Shown here: positions 17,149 through 25,437 of the stretch, in pieces
How the letters are laid out: each line of letters begins with the position of its first letter
Position numbering within the stretch: the stretch's first letter is position 1
Origin: Geomonas agri
Lineage (GTDB): Bacteria; Desulfobacterota; Desulfuromonadia; Geobacterales; Geobacteraceae
DNA: 64,000 nt
Assembly: GCF_020179605.1 (NCBI RefSeq)
Contig: NZ_JAINZO010000001.1
Span: 62,001-126,000, forward strand
Direction: 5' to 3'
Made by a program: the position numbers and the translations under genes
Notes under the pieces: model-generated
What the model was told of the DNA's origin: nothing
Database searches by the model: none
Seen by the model: only the letters and a program-made list of their open reading frames with translations

Positions 17149-17721
17149 ATGTCTGTTAATCCATGGAGTGGACCCAGTGTAGATGCTGCATTTAACCACT
17201 ACGATCAGTATGTACAAAAAAGTGGTTTCGGATTTAACGAGAAACTTTACAGCTCTTACTTCCCTAACTATGACATTCAACAAATAGTGGCGCCAGGCTT
17301 CAAAGTTGCAGAGTATGTGCACACACATTACTTCAAACAATTTGGTACCAGCGATGTTAAGAATAAAGCTTGGAGTGAGCTGTCAGAGTGGTATCATAGG
17401 ATTATTTTGACTGGCGCCATGGTAGCATATAAATTGATCGAAAAGTCACTGTCTAATTACAATATTGATGCCCAGTGTAACAATGTTCATTCTCTCCTTA
17501 TTGACTCTCAGAACACTGATAAAATGGTAACTCTTTTTCATAAAGCTGCTGAAATCGATGGAGTTTTATTTCAGCTTTTTGAAAAACAATTTTACAGGCT
17601 TATGGATGATATCCGAGGCACTTGGATAGATGATGGGCAGTTAGTAGCAACAATCATGTACAGAAATTTCCATCATGGTTACTTTGGATTGCTGTTGAGC
17701 AATACTTATTTAAAGTCATAA
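17149..17721 (+). CDS. Unknown 190-residue protein of the A+T-rich trio
   Basis: No recognised domain; a predicted helical protein with a moderately hydrophobic stretch near residues 80-95 (IILTGAMVAYKLIEKSL). The start at 17149 has TGGAG at 17136-17140; a GTG at 17140 is the alternative. The gene is followed by a strong terminator, closing the three-gene unit. Confidence 0.55.
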   Translation: MSVNPWSGPSVDAAFNHYDQYVQKSGFGFNEKLYSSYFPNYDIQQIVAPGFKVAEYVHTHYFKQFGTSDVKNKAWSELSEWYHRIILTGAMVAYKLIEKSLSNYNIDAQCNNVHSLLIDSQNTDKMVTLFHKAAEIDGVLFQLFEKQFYRLMDDIRGTWIDDGQLVATIMYRNFHHGYFGLLLSNTYLKS

Positions 17722-17744
17722 CAATATAATGAATACGTCTTAGT

Positions 17745-17775
17745 AGGCCTTGCATGATGTGCAAGGCCTTTTTTT
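17745..17775 (+). terminator. Rho-independent terminator of the trio
   Basis: AGGCCTTGCA pairs with TGCAAGGCCT around a short loop and is followed by seven T residues. Confidence 0.85.
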
Positions 17776-17920
17776 ATGTCTTTTACTTTATATCCAATCT
17801 AGTCTCGCCTTCAGTCAACCGCAATCTTGTTTCCAGGCAATCATTAACTAGGACAATATGTATATGCCATCGAGGCACAGGTGCGTCTACTGTCCTACAC
17901 AATCAAAAGGAGGAGTAACC

Positions 17921-18808
17921 ATGTGTAAAGTCTACGATCTCATCAACAGCCGAATCATGGAGTTATTGGAGCAAGGAACCGTACCATGGAGGAAGACATG
18001 GAGTGCAGGTGGCAACTATCCGAAGAACATCAGTGGTCGTGAGTACAGAGGTGTCAATGTTTTCATTTTGGCATGTCAGGAGTTCAGCTCTCCATATTGG
18101 ATGACTTTCAAACAGGTGCAAGATCGTGGTGGTCATGTCATCAAGGGATCACGCAGCGTACCTGTGGTGTTCTGGAAATGGGTTAATCGTAAGGATGTCG
18201 ATGGTGCTGATAGTGAGGAGGGCCGTAATGGCAAGGTTCCATTAGTCCGGTACTATAGCGTGTTCAACCTTGAGCAGACTGAGGGTGTCACGCATCCAGA
18301 GTCTCCGGTGGCAATCAACGATCACCAGCCATTACCGTTGCCAGAGCAGATTACTATGGGGATGCCACACAGACCAGACATTAGGTTCGGAGGCAACAGA
18401 GCATACTACTCACCAACTCTTGATTATGTGCAGTTACCACACCTTAGCTCGTTTGAAACACCAGAGGAATACTACTGCTGCTTGTACCATGAGTTGTCAC
18501 ATAGCACCGGCCATGCCAGTAGGGTTGGCCGTAAAGGGATCATTGAGCTGAGCTACTTTGGTTCCCACGAGTACAGCAAAGAAGAACTTGTGGCTGAGAT
18601 GTCAGCAGCATTCCTATGCGGGTACACTGGGATTGAGAACATCACCATCGAAAATAGTGCTGCTTATATCGCTGGGTGGCTGAAAGCTCTTAAGAACGAC
18701 AAGACGCTCTTGATCCATGCCGCAGCACAAGCTCAGAAGTCAGCAGATTACATCCTTAATAGAAAAGGAGGTGAAGATGACCAAGTAGCAGATGACACCG
18801 CAGAATAG
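17921..18808 (+). CDS. ArdC-like antirestriction protein (zincin)
   Basis: A 295-residue protein with the N-terminal ArdC single-strand-DNA-binding domain (TVPWRKTW, YPKNISGREYRGVN, GGHVIKGSRSVPVVFWKW) and a C-terminal metallopeptidase-like part with the zinc motif HELSHSTGH and a following EELVAEMSAAFLC helix. ArdC proteins protect incoming plasmids or islands from host restriction. The ATG at 17921 follows AAAGGAGGAG. It marks the element as transmissible or formerly so. Confidence 0.88.
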   Translation: MCKVYDLINSRIMELLEQGTVPWRKTWSAGGNYPKNISGREYRGVNVFILACQEFSSPYWMTFKQVQDRGGHVIKGSRSVPVVFWKWVNRKDVDGADSEEGRNGKVPLVRYYSVFNLEQTEGVTHPESPVAINDHQPLPLPEQITMGMPHRPDIRFGGNRAYYSPTLDYVQLPHLSSFETPEEYYCCLYHELSHSTGHASRVGRKGIIELSYFGSHEYSKEELVAEMSAAFLCGYTGIENITIENSAAYIAGWLKALKNDKTLLIHAAAQAQKSADYILNRKGGEDDQVADDTAE

Positions 18809-18881
18809 ACCACGAAGTAATCCCCCCCCTTGGCAGCCCTCTTATTTTACCACTAGTAACATTCTTTCAAACTAAGCCTCT

Positions 18882-18994
18882 ATTAATCCCACTAGTTAAA
18901 CCCATATCCTCACCTGTCCCTAAGTCTAAATTCCCGTCAGAAATCAAATTTGGAAGCCTATTAGCCAGGTCTGTCACTCATTAATCCCACTAGT
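18882..18994. repeat. Direct repeats between ardC and the integrase
   Basis: The 15-mer ATTAATCCCACTAGT occurs at 18882-18896 and again at 18980-18994, and a shorter form (CCACTAGT) at 18851-18858. Repeats at this place could be recombinase or excisionase binding sites. Confidence 0.5.
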
Positions 18995-19062
18995 CCAAGT
19001 AGCAGTCAACTAAGGAGCTAACCAGCTCCTATTTTTGTGTCCAAACCACAGGAGGTATTACA

Positions 19063-20064
19063 ATGTCAGTCTACAAACGTGGAGCTAAAGGTGTGTTCTA
19101 CATGAACTTTACCGTTAACGGTGTCCGTGTGTTCAAGAGCACTGGTAAGTTTACCAAGAAGGAAGCTAAGCATGCTGAAGCAATGGAACGTCAGAAACTG
19201 ATGGAACAGGCTAGTCTGACACCGCAGGAGATAGCAGCACGTACACCGTTATCGGAGGCTATTGAGCAGGTCTACCAGACTCGTTGGAAGAACAACAAGG
19301 ACGGTAAGCAGTCCCGCACCAGAGCGCTTAGGCTAATCGAGCTGATCGGTGATGTACAAGTCGGTTCAATTAACGAGGATGTTGTCAGGACGATCATCTA
19401 CAAGTTGGAAGTCACCAAGGTCAAGTCTGCTACTGTGAACCGTTACCTTGAGGTGCTGAAGACCATCCTCCGGTATAAGAGGCAGGAGTGGGATTTCATT
19501 CACCTGAAGAAACAACCGAAGGGGCGTATCCGCGTACTGTCCAAGCAGGAGGAAGATAAGGCTATCAAGCTGTTACGCGAGACGGATCATTGCAGCAGGA
19601 GACATTTCTACCCTCAAGTAGCCGATCTAGTTGAAATCCTTCTTGATACGGGATGCAGGTTAAGCGAGGTACTGAACCTCCAGTATGATGATGTCAACTT
19701 CGACACGAACCTGATCTCTATCTGGATCAACAAAGGTGACCGACCGAGGAGCATTCCGATGACCTCCAGGGTGCGCGGGATTCTACTGGAGCGACAGAAG
19801 AGTAATAAGAAGAAGCCTTTTACGGTTACCATCTATCAGGCAGGTAAGGCGTGGGCATGGGTACGCAAAGAGATGGCGCTTGAAAGGGATAACGAGTTCG
19901 TGTTACATGCTCTTCGACACACTTGTGCTACCAGGCTAGTTAACAAGGGTGTAGACCTTTATGTTGTCAAGGAATGGCTTGGCCATAGCAGCATTCAGGT
20001 CACGGAGCGGTATGCTCATTTGTCTCCGCATAAGTTAGCCCATGCTGCTAAGATGCTTGAATAG
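19063..20064 (+). CDS. Tyrosine recombinase / integrase of the tRNA-fMet element
   Basis: A 333-residue phage-type integrase: N-terminal arm-binding part, a SAM-like core-binding domain, and a catalytic domain with Arg in DTGCRLSEV, HALRHTCATRL (His..Arg), LGHSS (His), and the nucleophile Tyr in TERYAHLSP. A ribosome site GGAGG precedes the ATG. It lies about 1.1 kb from the right att copy and presumably made the 49-bp direct repeats by integration at tRNA-fMet. Confidence 0.93.
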   Translation: MSVYKRGAKGVFYMNFTVNGVRVFKSTGKFTKKEAKHAEAMERQKLMEQASLTPQEIAARTPLSEAIEQVYQTRWKNNKDGKQSRTRALRLIELIGDVQVGSINEDVVRTIIYKLEVTKVKSATVNRYLEVLKTILRYKRQEWDFIHLKKQPKGRIRVLSKQEEDKAIKLLRETDHCSRRHFYPQVADLVEILLDTGCRLSEVLNLQYDDVNFDTNLISIWINKGDRPRSIPMTSRVRGILLERQKSNKKKPFTVTIYQAGKAWAWVRKEMALERDNEFVLHALRHTCATRLVNKGVDLYVVKEWLGHSSIQVTERYAHLSPHKLAHAAKMLE

Positions 20065-20151
20065 TATTCTGCGGTTATAGGCAAGGGACCAGTCACCATT
20101 AGCTGGTCTCTTGCTGTGTATTTACGTTAATTCTGTAAAAGGAGGTCGGAG

Positions 20152-21036
20152 GTGACACACAAGTACTATCGCCTTCTTAATAACGATGATAAAAGTCTTG
20201 ATACTTCTTCTATATCACAATCACTTAGTAAGATAACTGGTTTTGGCTCAAACGATTATATAAGGCCAGTAGTTGCAGGAGGGGGAGATATAATCTCAGT
20301 TGTAGCTGACGAATCAGAATTTAAGGGGCATTTTTCATCTGGCATGGTGGTTCTACCATATCAAAATGTTAAGGTGGAGCTGCCGAGTGTTGAGCGCAAG
20401 CTGGAAGCTTTGATAAATAAATACGGTCTCGTCAATATTCACTTTACTGAATTATTTGGTAGAAGCAAAATCTTAAAACACAAACTACCTGATTTTCTTG
20501 CTGACTACTTAGAAATAGTAAGAAACCCACATATGACATGCTTGTCTATTTCTAAAACAGATAAAGAATTATTAGAGGTGTTTAGGTGTAGTAAGGCAAC
20601 AAGGGAAGAAATATTTTTCATGTTATTTTGGAATAATATGGATAGACTGGTGAATGCCATACCAAATAACAGCATCATTCATATCTACATGGAGCAAGAA
20701 TACAGTTTAGACAATAGGTCGTTTATCAAACCAGCAGATAAACTGTTTTCAAAATTGCATTCTGGTATAAGTCAACTCATCGAGAGAAGGCCTGATAAAT
20801 ACATATCTATTTGTAAACACCCTCATTTTTTCACCAAGAAGGCACTTTATTACAGTTCATTATCAGATCTTATATCTTATGCTTCAAATAAAATTCAAAA
20901 TAAAATCGATGTTGGAGTGAATGAAAAGAAAATTATCAAAGAGTACAGACCCGTATTGCGTTTATTAAAGGCACTATTCCCAAACACATCAGGATTGGCG
21001 AGCGAGAAGTTAGTTGAACTGATTGATAAAGGTTAG
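20152..21036 (+). CDS. Unknown 294-residue protein at the right end of the element
   Basis: Starts with GTG; AGGAGG at 20139-20144 gives a spacing of 7 bases. The codons are A+T-rich compared with the integrase. I recognise no family with certainty. Patterns such as LVNIHFTELFG, SIIHIYMEQEYSLDN and the alternating strands and helices faintly recall DUF3800-type RNase-H-fold proteins, but the acidic signature is not clear. Its place between integrase and att site is a typical cargo spot for defence genes (inference). Confidence 0.55.
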   Translation: MTHKYYRLLNNDDKSLDTSSISQSLSKITGFGSNDYIRPVVAGGGDIISVVADESEFKGHFSSGMVVLPYQNVKVELPSVERKLEALINKYGLVNIHFTELFGRSKILKHKLPDFLADYLEIVRNPHMTCLSISKTDKELLEVFRCSKATREEIFFMLFWNNMDRLVNAIPNNSIIHIYMEQEYSLDNRSFIKPADKLFSKLHSGISQLIERRPDKYISICKHPHFFTKKALYYSSLSDLISYASNKIQNKIDVGVNEKKIIKEYRPVLRLLKALFPNTSGLASEKLVELIDKG

Positions 21037-21198
21037 CAGCCTCTGTCGGAAAAGCTCGCACATGCAGCAGCTATACTAGAGACATATCATGGTTCCGCTG
21101 ACGCAAGGTTGACGCAGATATAAGAAGATAGTGTTACAAGGACCATGTAGAGTGAATGGCTAAGTGTCCGAAATGATGAGGGGTGAGGTGTAGCCGAG

Positions 21199-21247
21199 GC
21201 TCTCATAACCCGAAGGTCACAGGTTCAAATCCTGTCCCCGCAACCAA
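21199..21247 (+). repeat. Right attachment site (tRNA-fMet 3' half)
   Basis: Identical over 49 bp to 11676-11724. Again the 5' half of the tRNA is missing. Similarity to the left copy extends beyond the tRNA end through the following terminator to about 21320, at lower identity. Confidence 0.85.
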
Positions 21248-21255
21248 TCAATCAA

Positions 21256-21289
21256 GGCCAGTTAGCTGAAACAGCTAACTGGCTTTTTT
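21256..21289 (+). terminator. Hairpin terminator after right att copy
   Basis: GCCAGTTAGCT pairs perfectly with AGCTAACTGGC and is followed by a run of T. It is the counterpart of 11733-11766. The stretch 21290-21770 beyond it holds no gene that I can support. Confidence 0.8.
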
Positions 21290-21770
21290 GTTATTCAGCC
21301 CGCAGGCAATGACTTAGGTGGAGGCAAGGACCTCCATCAAAACTCATACAGAGCAGGAAGGCTTTTCCCCTACCTAGCAGCCCACCAAGTTCATCCTGTC
21401 ATTCAACACCTAAAAATATAATAAGAACAGGGATGTCAGCAGTCCCGGAGCATTTCTCCATCTCGCCTAATGTCATTGCCACGGACGTATACATCGGATC
21501 TTCCTTTGTTGCCTCTGCTATCTGTGGGGCTTCACCAGGCAATCTGCCGTAGTTATCATAGGTTCTCCCCCAGGCAAAAATCGTGTCAGAGTGGTGGTGC
21601 TCAAAAATTGGTTCCTTCTGTTCAGAAAAAGTTCACTATACGCAGCTCTTCGGCTCAAGTACACAAATTCATTTGATTACATTTTGCTAATTTTTGGCCT
21701 GTATTTTGTATTCCCTAATGGAGGTATCCGGATACCAGCGGGAAGAGACTATGCACCCAAAGGGGGAATT

Positions 21771-22094
21771 ATGAAAAAGATCTTGGTAATATTGGCGTTC
21801 ACGCTGCTACAGGTAGGTATTGCTACAGCGGGCGATCACAGTGGCAGCTACGGGAGTGGTTACGGAAGTAGTTACGGAATTGGCAGCAGTTATGGAAGCA
21901 GGTACGGCTCTTCTTCTGTCACAGTTCGAGACTCCGGCAGCATGAATACATACCGCGGGTATAGAGATAACTCGGATGGTTACACACGAGTTAGGGACTA
22001 CGAAGGCAATACTCTTCGTGGAACAATAGACAATGATGGATATGGCCGACTGAGGGATCAAGACGGTAATGTACACAAGGTAAGGGGATGGTGA
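21771..22094 (+). CDS. Small secreted Gly/Ser/Tyr-rich protein
   Basis: A 107-residue protein with a signal peptide (MKKILVILAFTLLQVGIATA, cleavage probably after TAG). The mature part starts with SYGSGYGSSYGIGSSYGS repeats and ends with a patterned region (DGYTRVRDYEGNTLRGTI, then DGYGRLRDQDGNVHKVRGW) that looks like two copies of a short beta unit. Exported to the periplasm or beyond; role unknown. The start at 21771 follows GGGGGAAT; longer in-frame starts would lack the signal peptide at the N-terminus. Confidence 0.6.
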   Translation: MKKILVILAFTLLQVGIATAGDHSGSYGSGYGSSYGIGSSYGSRYGSSSVTVRDSGSMNTYRGYRDNSDGYTRVRDYEGNTLRGTIDNDGYGRLRDQDGNVHKVRGW

Positions 22095-22236
22095 TTGTGA
22101 GGTGGACTGGGCAGTGGTTATGTTGTCCAGCGCGCTAGAGCAATACAAGCAGTGAATCTGGCTGTGGTGAGCAAATGACAAGTGAACAATGATGGGAAGC
22201 AACAACCCCGCCTCGGAGAGAGGCGGTGGCAAGTGG

Positions 22237-22265
22237 GCCACCTCCTTACGGAGGTGGCTTTTTTT
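22237..22265. terminator. Terminator between convergent genes
   Basis: GCCACCTCC pairs with GGAGGTGGC around TTAC, followed by seven T residues on the plus strand. It lies between the secreted-protein gene and the convergent Ig-like gene, so it may serve both. Confidence 0.85.
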
Positions 22266-22287
22266 CATGCCGGGCCAATGCCCCGCG

Positions 22288-22617
22288 TTAGTCGTTGTAG
22301 CGTTCCTTGCGCTTGAAGCCGAGTTCGCTGATGGTCGCCTTACGGTAGATCACGTTGCGGGTGACAGTGCTGCTGTTGCCGGCCGCGTCGGTCGCGGTCA
22401 CGGTGATCACGTACACTCCGCTTTTCAGGAACCTGAGCTGCTGCTTAAAGACACCGGTGCTGTCGACCCTGGGCTTGTAGGTGCGGCCGCTCATTTTTAC
22501 CGCGACGGTGGCGTTGCCGGCGGTGTCGGCGACGCCACCGGTCAACACGATGCTGCTCTTGCTGGTGGTGATGTCCTGCGCCGGATTGGTGACCGCCATG
22601 GTTAGGGCACCGTGCAT
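22288..22617 (-). CDS. Ig-like / bacterial surface-domain protein, short
   Basis: A 109-residue protein with one Ig-like beta-sandwich (GVADTAGNATVAVKMSG, then LKSGVYVITVTATDAAGNSS). Such domains normally occur in long secreted proteins; here there is no signal peptide and only one domain, so it may be the remnant of a longer gene. GGGAG about 10 bases before the ATG is a possible ribosome site. Confidence 0.5.
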   Translation of the reverse strand: MHGALTMAVTNPAQDITTSKSSIVLTGGVADTAGNATVAVKMSGRTYKPRVDSTGVFKQQLRFLKSGVYVITVTATDAAGNSSTVTRNVIYRKATISELGFKRKERYND

Positions 22618-22666
22618 AGAATGTTGCTCCCGGCGACGGCGGTGACGATGGCCGGAGCGGGGCTAG

Positions 22667-23140
22667 CTATAGGGGCAGGGAGGTCTTGCTCACCACGGTG
22701 CGCAGGGCGAAGGAGGACTGCACCCGCAACACGCCGGGGAGGCCGGTCAGCTTGTTGTGCAGGCGCAGGTAGTCGTCGGTGTCCTTGACGATCACTCGCA
22801 GCAGGTAGTCAACGTCGCCGGACATGAGGTAGCACTCCATCACCTCGGGCACGGTGGTGATCGCCACCTCGAAGCTGGACAGCTTTTCCCGCTGCTGACC
22901 GTCCAGGGTGACGCGCACGAAGACGTTGCCCGGCTTGCCAATCGCCCCCTGGTCCACCAGCATCACATAGCGATCGATGATGCCGCTTTGCTCCAGATGG
23001 CGCACCCGGCGCAGACAGGCCGATTCTGAAAGGCCGACCAGTTCGGCCAGTTGCACGTTGGAGAGCCTGCCGTCCCTTTGCAGCTCGGTCAGAATGGCCC
23101 GATCAATCTTGTCTACGGCTCCTGGCGCAAGATCCTTCAT
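22667..23140 (-). CDS. Lrp/AsnC family regulator, probable activator of ald
   Basis: A 157-residue regulator: winged helix-turn-helix at residues 10-60 (DRAILTELQRDGRLSNVQLA, ESACLRRVRHLEQSGII) and a C-terminal RAM ligand-binding domain (VMECYLMSGDVDYLLRVIV). It is transcribed away from alanine dehydrogenase, the usual arrangement for an Lrp-type protein that senses alanine and controls ald (known for AldR-like proteins; inferred here). Confidence 0.9.
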   Translation of the reverse strand: MKDLAPGAVDKIDRAILTELQRDGRLSNVQLAELVGLSESACLRRVRHLEQSGIIDRYVMLVDQGAIGKPGNVFVRVTLDGQQREKLSSFEVAITTVPEVMECYLMSGDVDYLLRVIVKDTDDYLRLHNKLTGLPGVLRVQSSFALRTVVSKTSLPL

Positions 23141-23306
23141 CCTGCCTCCTTATCCTTGAAATATTCTGCGAAAAAGTACCCTCTTCGCCCGTGATTCGCA
23201 AGGAAAAACGGGCCCTTTTTTGGTATGCTTTCCTACAGGTGCCGGAACTCCGGCCGCGGCTGGGTGAACAGCTTGCAACTGACCAAAAAAAGGAAAGGAA
23301 ACTAAG

Positions 23307-24422
23307 ATGATCGTCGGGATTCTCAGGGAAATCAAGGTAGAGGAAAATCGCGTCAGCATGACCCCGGCGGGGGTGGAGGTCATGGTGAGTCACGGGCACA
23401 CCCTGCTGGTGGAGGCCGGCGCTGGCGCCGGCAGCGGCTTCGCGGACGAGGCCTACCTCAAGGCCGGCGCCGAGATCGTGGCCACGCCCGCGGAGATCTA
23501 CCGCCGCAGCGACATGGTCATGCACGTCAAGGAACCGCAGCCCAGCGAGTACGACCTGATCCGCGAGGGGCAGATCGTCTTCACCTACTTCCACTTCGCC
23601 GCAGCCGAGGGGCTGACCCGCGCCTTCATCAAGAGCAAGGCCGTTGCGGTCGCCTACGAGACCATTACCGGCCCGGGTAACTCGCTGCCGCTTCTGACCC
23701 CGATGAGCGAGGTCGCCGGCCGCATGGCGGCGCAGCAGGCGGCCAAGTACGCCGAGCGGGCCCAGGGCGGGCGCGGCATCCTCCTGGGCGGGGTCCCGGG
23801 GGTGGCGCCTGCCACCGTGGTGGTCATCGGCGGCGGCGTCGTCGGCACCCACGCGGCGCAGATGGCGTGCGGCATGGGGGCCAAGGTATACCTGTTGGAC
23901 ATGAGCCTGGAGCGCCTGCGCCACCTCTCCGAGGTGATGCCCAAGAACTGCTTCCCGGTGATGTCGTCGCCGGCCACCATCCGCGAGCTCGTCAAGGAGG
24001 CGGACGTGGTGATCGGGGCGGTGCTCGTGCACGGCGCCAAGGCCCCCAAGCTGGTCACCCGCGACATGCTGAAAACCATGAAACCGGGTGCGGTGCTGGT
24101 GGACGTCGCCATCGATCAGGGTGGCTGCTTCGAGACCTCACGCCCGACAACGCACCGCGAGCCGACCTACATCGAGGAGGGAGTGCTGCACTACTGCGTG
24201 GCCAACATGCCGGGCGCGGTGCCGCTTACCTCGACGGCGGCGCTCACCAACGCCACGCTCCCCTATGCGGTGGCGCTGGCGGACCGCGGCTGGCACGACG
24301 TGGCGCGCAACAATCCCGGTGTCAGGGAGGGGATCAACATCGCGCTGGGGCAGGTTACCTACCGCGGCGTCGCCGAAGCGTTCGGGCTCGAGTACACCCC
24401 GGTGGACGAGGTGCTCGCCTAA
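23307..24422 (+). CDS. ald: Alanine dehydrogenase
   Basis: A 371-residue enzyme converting L-alanine and NAD+ to pyruvate, ammonia and NADH. It starts with IVGILREIKVEENRVSMTPAG, has the catalytic MHVKEPQPSEY block, the dinucleotide-binding VVVIGGGVVGTHAA near 170 and the C-terminal NMPGAVPLTSTAALTNATLP signature. Length matches the family. A ribosome site AAGGAAA precedes the ATG. It is divergent from the Lrp gene and ends in a strong terminator. Confidence 0.96.
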   Translation: MIVGILREIKVEENRVSMTPAGVEVMVSHGHTLLVEAGAGAGSGFADEAYLKAGAEIVATPAEIYRRSDMVMHVKEPQPSEYDLIREGQIVFTYFHFAAAEGLTRAFIKSKAVAVAYETITGPGNSLPLLTPMSEVAGRMAAQQAAKYAERAQGGRGILLGGVPGVAPATVVVIGGGVVGTHAAQMACGMGAKVYLLDMSLERLRHLSEVMPKNCFPVMSSPATIRELVKEADVVIGAVLVHGAKAPKLVTRDMLKTMKPGAVLVDVAIDQGGCFETSRPTTHREPTYIEEGVLHYCVANMPGAVPLTSTAALTNATLPYAVALADRGWHDVARNNPGVREGINIALGQVTYRGVAEAFGLEYTPVDEVLA

Positions 24423-24450
24423 GCGGGACGGATATGCAGTAGTAACAGGA

Positions 24451-24484
24451 AGAGGCCAGCCGGTAGACGGCTGGCCTCTTTTAT
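24451..24484 (+). terminator. Rho-independent terminator of ald
   Basis: AGAGGCCAGCC pairs with GGCTGGCCTCT and is followed by a T-rich tail. Confidence 0.88.
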
Positions 24485-24585
24485 TTTCGTGGGTGTTGTT
24501 GTCACGCCGTGTGCACCCGTGGCGGCGTTATGCTGGAGCGGTTGCGGTAAGAAGCAGCGGGTGCCGCTGGAGTGGCTGCAACGGG

Positions 24586-25437
24586 TTACGGCAACCTCAG
24601 GCGCAGTTTGCGCAGCACGCTGTCGTTCACCTGGAGCCGGACCTTGCGGGGGTCGAGCACCGGGATTTTCTGGTAGGTGCCGTTGCGTAACAGGGAGGAG
24701 ACCAGCTCGCCAGTCTGCACCCCGATGTCGTAGGGGTCGACGTCAAGGGAGGCGGCCGCGCCGTCTCTCAAGTACTGGCCGGTGAATGTGACGGTGGGGA
24801 TGCCCTGGGTCATGGAAAACAGCAGCAGCGCCTCCATGTTGACCGTGGTCACCACGGTGCTGTCCGGCAACAGCCACAAGAGGTCCACCTCTCCCTTGAG
24901 CTTCTCCAGTTTCCCCTGCAGGTCGCGCGAGTGGCGCACCGGTTCCATGGTCAGGGTGATGCCATAGTCGGCCGCATCGGCGGCGGCCCGCTTCAGGTAG
25001 AGTCCCGACAGCTTCGGGTCGTAGAGGACCCCGACCCGCTTGGCACCCAGGTGGCTGAACACCTCCAGGTAGCGCTCGGGGGGCGCCACCATGGCGATCC
25101 CGCCGACCCGGTCCGACTGGGGCTTTTGCGACAGCGACAGGGAGAGCATGGATACCACCGGCACCTCCCTGATCTTGCGACAGGCGCTCAGGGCCTGGTC
25201 CCCGACGGCGACCACCAGCCGCGGGCGCTCCTCCCGGACCAGGCGCTGCACGTCCACTTCGGCGTAGTCGGAGAGTACCAGGGGCTGCTCGTTGGTCCTC
25301 GCCGCGGCGCGCAGACCGCGCAGGGCCTCGGAGTAGACCGGGCTGCGGCTCGACTGCAGGATCAGGAGGTCCGAGGCCAGCGCCGGGGCAGCAACGGCAC
25401 AGGCGACCAGCAGTATGCACAGGAACAGGGGGCGCAT
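24586..25437 (-). CDS. ABC-type periplasmic substrate-binding protein
   Basis: A 283-residue exported protein with a signal peptide (cleavage near ALAS, residue 22) and the two-lobe fold of the PF04392 'ABC substrate binding' family: PRLVVAVGDQALSACR, GAKRVGVLYDPKLSG, DLLWLLPDSTVV. Ligand unknown; no permease or ATPase gene is adjacent. Its ATG overlaps the TonB receptor stop (ATGA), so the two are translationally coupled and probably serve the same uptake or sensing path. Confidence 0.8.
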   Translation of the reverse strand: MRPLFLCILLVACAVAAPALASDLLILQSSRSPVYSEALRGLRAAARTNEQPLVLSDYAEVDVQRLVREERPRLVVAVGDQALSACRKIREVPVVSMLSLSLSQKPQSDRVGGIAMVAPPERYLEVFSHLGAKRVGVLYDPKLSGLYLKRAAADAADYGITLTMEPVRHSRDLQGKLEKLKGEVDLLWLLPDSTVVTTVNMEALLLFSMTQGIPTVTFTGQYLRDGAAASLDVDPYDIGVQTGELVSSLLRNGTYQKIPVLDPRKVRLQVNDSVLRKLRLRLP

